The notes under the pieces: generated by a model
Database searches by the model: none
What the model was told of the DNA's origin: nothing
The model's input: only the letters and a program-made list of their open reading frames with translations
From: Aralia elata
Lineage: Eukaryota > Streptophyta > Magnoliopsida > Apiales > Araliaceae
Assembly (NCBI GenBank): GCA_034770075.1
Contig: CM068382.1
Location: 9,008,685 to 9,072,684 of the forward strand
Direction: 5' to 3'
Length of the DNA: 64,000 nucleotides
Translations under genes and position numbers: made by a program
Shown: piece by piece, positions 60,901-64,000 of the stretch
How the letters are laid out: each line of letters starts with the position of its first letter
Position numbering within the stretch: position 1 is the first letter of the stretch

Positions 60901-63009
60901 TACATGTCATACAAGAAGAATATAAAATCAGAAACTACAGACTTTTCCATTCTACCATTTGTACTCCATTTACCAGGCACCAGGAAACATTAAGGACAAC
61001 TTAATGGTGAAAAAGCTTACCTCCAAGGTCCACGATTGAGGAAAATTTAAATGGTGCATCCGGTAAAAAACCATAGAGTTCAAGAGCTCCTTTAACTTCA
61101 GAGTAGTTTGGTAACCAATCAATTATAGGAGGCGGATCAGCCTGATTAATCATGATGACAGATTTAAAAGTAGTAACTAAAGAATTCAATCAAAAGAGCT
61201 GATTGCTCATTTTTCATTAAGTTAGAAACTTCTCTCCAAATATTCCGAATAACTTAAAATGAAGATTACCTTATTCTTAGGAGAGAGAATATCACACCAA
61301 AAGTCACATGAAGATGTTCGTAGCACTTCTTTTGATGAGTAAAACACTAAGAAGCCAAAATGATGATACATCATAAAACTGTGTAATACATGACTACATA
61401 AAGGAAAAAATGCATTTGATGACCTAAGAAGAATAGTATGCTTACTCAAATTAAATGTCCACATTGCTATGGACTTGTCTACATGACCATTTGCAAAAAC
61501 CAATTTCAAAAGCCAGCCATCTACCAATAGTCTTTCAAGGAAATGTTCTCCTGCAATAACATATCGAATTCATTTGTGAAGTTTAATCATCAGTTGAGTA
61601 CACTGCTTTTTGCTTGTTAGATGATATTAGTACCAAGTTGGGATCTGTCTGAAAGTGCATTCTATTATACTTCACCCAAAAGGGTGTAATATTAGCAAAA
61701 ACTGTAAAGACAGTATCCTTGAGCACATGGTAAATGTAAAAGACAAAGTAGAAACCTTCTTCTATGTCAATTTCAACTAAAGATTCGAGCTCCTTGTTCT
61801 TGAACGACTTTAAAAGCATACAACTTTCAAGATCCGGAGACATCAAACTTGGCAGTGGTTTCTGCAGTTTACATGAGGTGAACTTTTATTATACTCTACT
61901 ACACCTAAGATTGCAATCCGTATTTTCAGATCATTAACAAGCACAACTACTATCAGCTCATAAGCAAAACCTGATCTCCAAAAATTTGAAGACCCCAAAA
62001 AGTGACTTCATCATCGCCATATATCTTCCCCATCTACAATTTACAATTCACATTGTGGTTACAATATGCAATTAGTAATATAATAATGACCAAAAAATAC
62101 CAAGGAAAAGTATATGCCTCTTTCTGACATTCCTCAACACATCGAGACAGATTGGCTTCTCCAATGTCCTCATCCTCATCTGAACTGTAGCTTTTTTTAG
62201 CCTTCGCTCTTTTGGATTTTTCAAGGACTGAACTCTTCTGCTTGTAGTGATCAGATAGAAGATCATCCAAACCTATGACCTTCTTCCTGGTAAAAATTTC
62301 ATATAAATGAAAATGCATTATAATTAGTATTTAGAAAACATAGTTCCCTCACTCCTCGGTCCAAGTTTAATTCTCTTGCACCAAAAATTTGGAAGCCAAA
62401 CTATCCAAGGGGTATTTATAATGGTATAGAAGTTATGACTTAAGCAAAAATGGGATATCTGATTCTCAACTTTTATGTAATCCATATGCATAACCATATA
62501 TGTTTAATCTATGACTCAACAATATTAAAAGGAGGTATTCACTGACTTCCACAAGACAAAATAGCCACTCTTTCAATAATCAAACACGCCATTCTTTCAT
62601 ATGCACATAATGAAGTTACTGTAAATACAAACCAAACACCACTGCATTCACTCTCCTAAATTTTGGTACATATATGAAAGATTTGACAGTTACCCTAGAA
62701 ATCATATTTGAATAACAAAATAAAAATAAAAATCATATTACAATAAATAAAAAAATAAAAAAATAAAAAATCAAGTCTTGAGCATCCAACCCTAACATCC
62801 CAAATTCTCTATAACATGAATGACAACATAAAAGATAAAACCCAACATTACCCAATTGTTGAAATAATGAAAAGAACGAGTGTGTAGAGATATTTCATTG
62901 TTAAGGTTAAAAATAGAGAACAGAGAATAAACCTTTTTTTGGTGGGAACAGGGGAAGTACGAATCTGGTCGTCTAATTCGAAATCGAGAAGTTGATCCAT
63001 CTCCATCAT
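56581..63009 (-). CDS. ASAP1: ASAP1/NSE6-like subunit of the SMC5/6 complex (12 exons)
   Basis: In Arabidopsis, ASAP1 pairs with SNI1 as the NSE6-NSE5 module that loads SMC5/6 for DNA repair in the nucleus. Exons, 5' to 3': 62933-63009, 62118-62286, 61971-62033, 61756-61861, 61446-61550, 61270-61346, 61021-61141, 59467-59539, 59018-59209, 58784-58904, 56757-56981, 56581-56625. All phases close for 457 aa. Landmarks are DQLLDFELDD, KKVIGLDDLLSDHYK, DEVTFWGLQIFGDQ, LERLLVDGWLLKLVFANGH, SSCDFWCDILS, PPQNIRAWIKYIAACCQVR, CLFLDRQLLGLSVVLHN, ISINVKDNSCDLFKVYIYLV, TENWLL and ASYLIQGSLK. All introns are GT-AG except intron 2, which appears to be GC-AG. An upstream in-frame ATG at 63057 exists, but MMEMDQLLDFEL fits the family. 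Identification rests on recalled plant homologues and gene order, so the symbol is tentative. Confidence 0.78.
57889..57916. repeat. (AT)n microsatellite in intron 10
   Basis: About 14 AT dinucleotides lie in the large intron between exons 10 and 11 of the NSE6-like gene. This 1.8-kb intron also has frames at 57170-57355 and 58172-58528 that resemble nothing known. Confidence 0.9.
59540..61020. other. Large intron 7 of the NSE6-like gene
   Basis: This 1.48-kb intron contains a short tandem duplication at about 60000-60060 (aaaccatttcgcttcagtgc, repeated as aaaccatttcgctttggtgc) and no coding sequence that I recognise. Confidence 0.6.
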
Positions 63010-64000
63010 CTTCCCTAATTTCTCACTTTCTCTCTCTAAACCCCAATTCTCCCTCACTTTTCACAGCCACAGCAGAAGCGCCAAACGAGAGTGTATTTTG
63101 AAGGTTGCAATTTGCAAAAATGTGTTATTAATTGGACTCCCGCCAGACTGCGGGTCGGATGTGAACTTGGGCCCTGTTTGGCAAAGAAGTTTGGTGCGAG
63201 TTTAAGCACTTTTACACTTTTATGGATGTAGTAGTTATAGGGGGGAAAAGAATTAGTATTCACTATTCATGGTACATGTTGTTATAAAATATGCTTTTAA
63301 TAAATAAAGGGAACATCGGAATTTATCATAAAAACTTTATTTATCTTCTTGTTACCCTAAGCAAAGGAAAAATGCATGAAACTTTGAATGTCAGTTTGTG
63401 GTGCAACCTTTCTTTACAATCACCTATAATAATTAGCACGTAGATTGACTTTTCATGGGACAACCACACTAAGTTCACAACATATATAATATTCTTTTCA
63501 TGATTATAATTATTAAAATAAGCTCTAATACTTTTATAATATACATATTGTTTGATGAAGCTACTTTTTGCCGTCTCTATTGTCGAACGTTCCGAGTAAC
63601 TTGAAAATAACGGATGCGTAGATGGGTTTCTCTGGATCCACCTCCGAAGGTAAAGTCAATAATAACTTTAGGAGGTTTTAAAATTCTTAGAGAGTGAGTC
63701 AAAAAAAAATTACATACCAGAAGTCTCTCCTAATTTATAGCTAATATTTAAGTCATGTGTTTGTGTCGTTCCCGGAGGCAGTTATATTCATGATAAGCAC
63801 AAATATGACTCTGAATTATCTATTTGGATCAAAGTTCAGGTGTACCAAAATTGATCTCCTAATTATGTGTTGAGTTGTGGATAGTCTTATGACTTATGCA
63901 TTAGGCTTTGAACAACATGAGTTCGGGCACCACGTTAAGCTTGGGTCAGCCTTAGCATGCCCCACACTAAGGTGGGCAGTCTCCATATCTGCACCCATGG
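63010..64000. other. 5' flank of the NSE6-like gene
   Basis: The first about 100 bp are CT-rich leader in minus-strand sense. At about 63168 gggccctgtttggcaaagaa looks like a transposon end, but no partner end was found. The last 400 bp (63560-64000) contain less AT-rich text that may be another repeat cut by the window edge. No gene is supported. Confidence 0.4.

Overview
The window is nuclear DNA of a flowering plant, most likely a core eudicot. It is AT-rich, its genes have short GT-AG introns, and it is full of plant transposons (MULE, hAT, Stowaway, Harbinger, Helitron, LTR). Its right half lines up gene for gene with a known Arabidopsis chromosome 2 segment. The species cannot be fixed from sequence alone; an asterid is plausible but unproven.

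Left half (1-31.5 kb), a fast-changing receptor-kinase cluster in transposon debris. Four apparently intact LRK10-like receptor kinases lie at 5004-7567 (-), 16018-18327 (+), 23617-25676 (-) and 26017-28350 (+). They form two paralogous classes: (-) genes with 3 exons and (+) genes with 4 exons. Each has a signal peptide, a cysteine-rich GUB_WAK-type ectodomain, one membrane span and a cytoplasmic kinase with HFD in place of HRD. The right-hand pair is head-to-head over a 340-bp shared promoter. The left-hand pair is 8.4 kb apart, and each of its members keeps its own nearly complete copy of that promoter, so each probably lost an original partner. The gap holds an end of a Mutator-like element with a GRF zinc-finger/membrane protein gene, an inverted broken copy of that gene, two solo LTRs with perfect or near-perfect 5-bp target duplications, and tandem repeats built on a TACGAT motif. 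A decayed MULE transposase with the same terminal repeat family is at the left edge.

Right half (31.5-63 kb), conserved single-copy genes, all on the minus strand: a FIT-type bHLH iron-deficiency regulator (31527-32960), a SOSEKI polarity protein (36660-39694), a DUF1635 protein (52062-53015) and a 12-exon gene matching ASAP1/NSE6 of the SMC5/6 complex (56581-63009). The order matches, from memory, Arabidopsis At2g28160-At2g28150-At2g28140-At2g28130. Between SOSEKI and DUF1635 lie a duplicated 2-kb non-coding block, a 2.7-kb solo LTR, a mini-Helitron and MITEs.

All exon models were made by eye from splice signals, reading frame and family knowledge. Every model closes in frame, but none has transcript support here.
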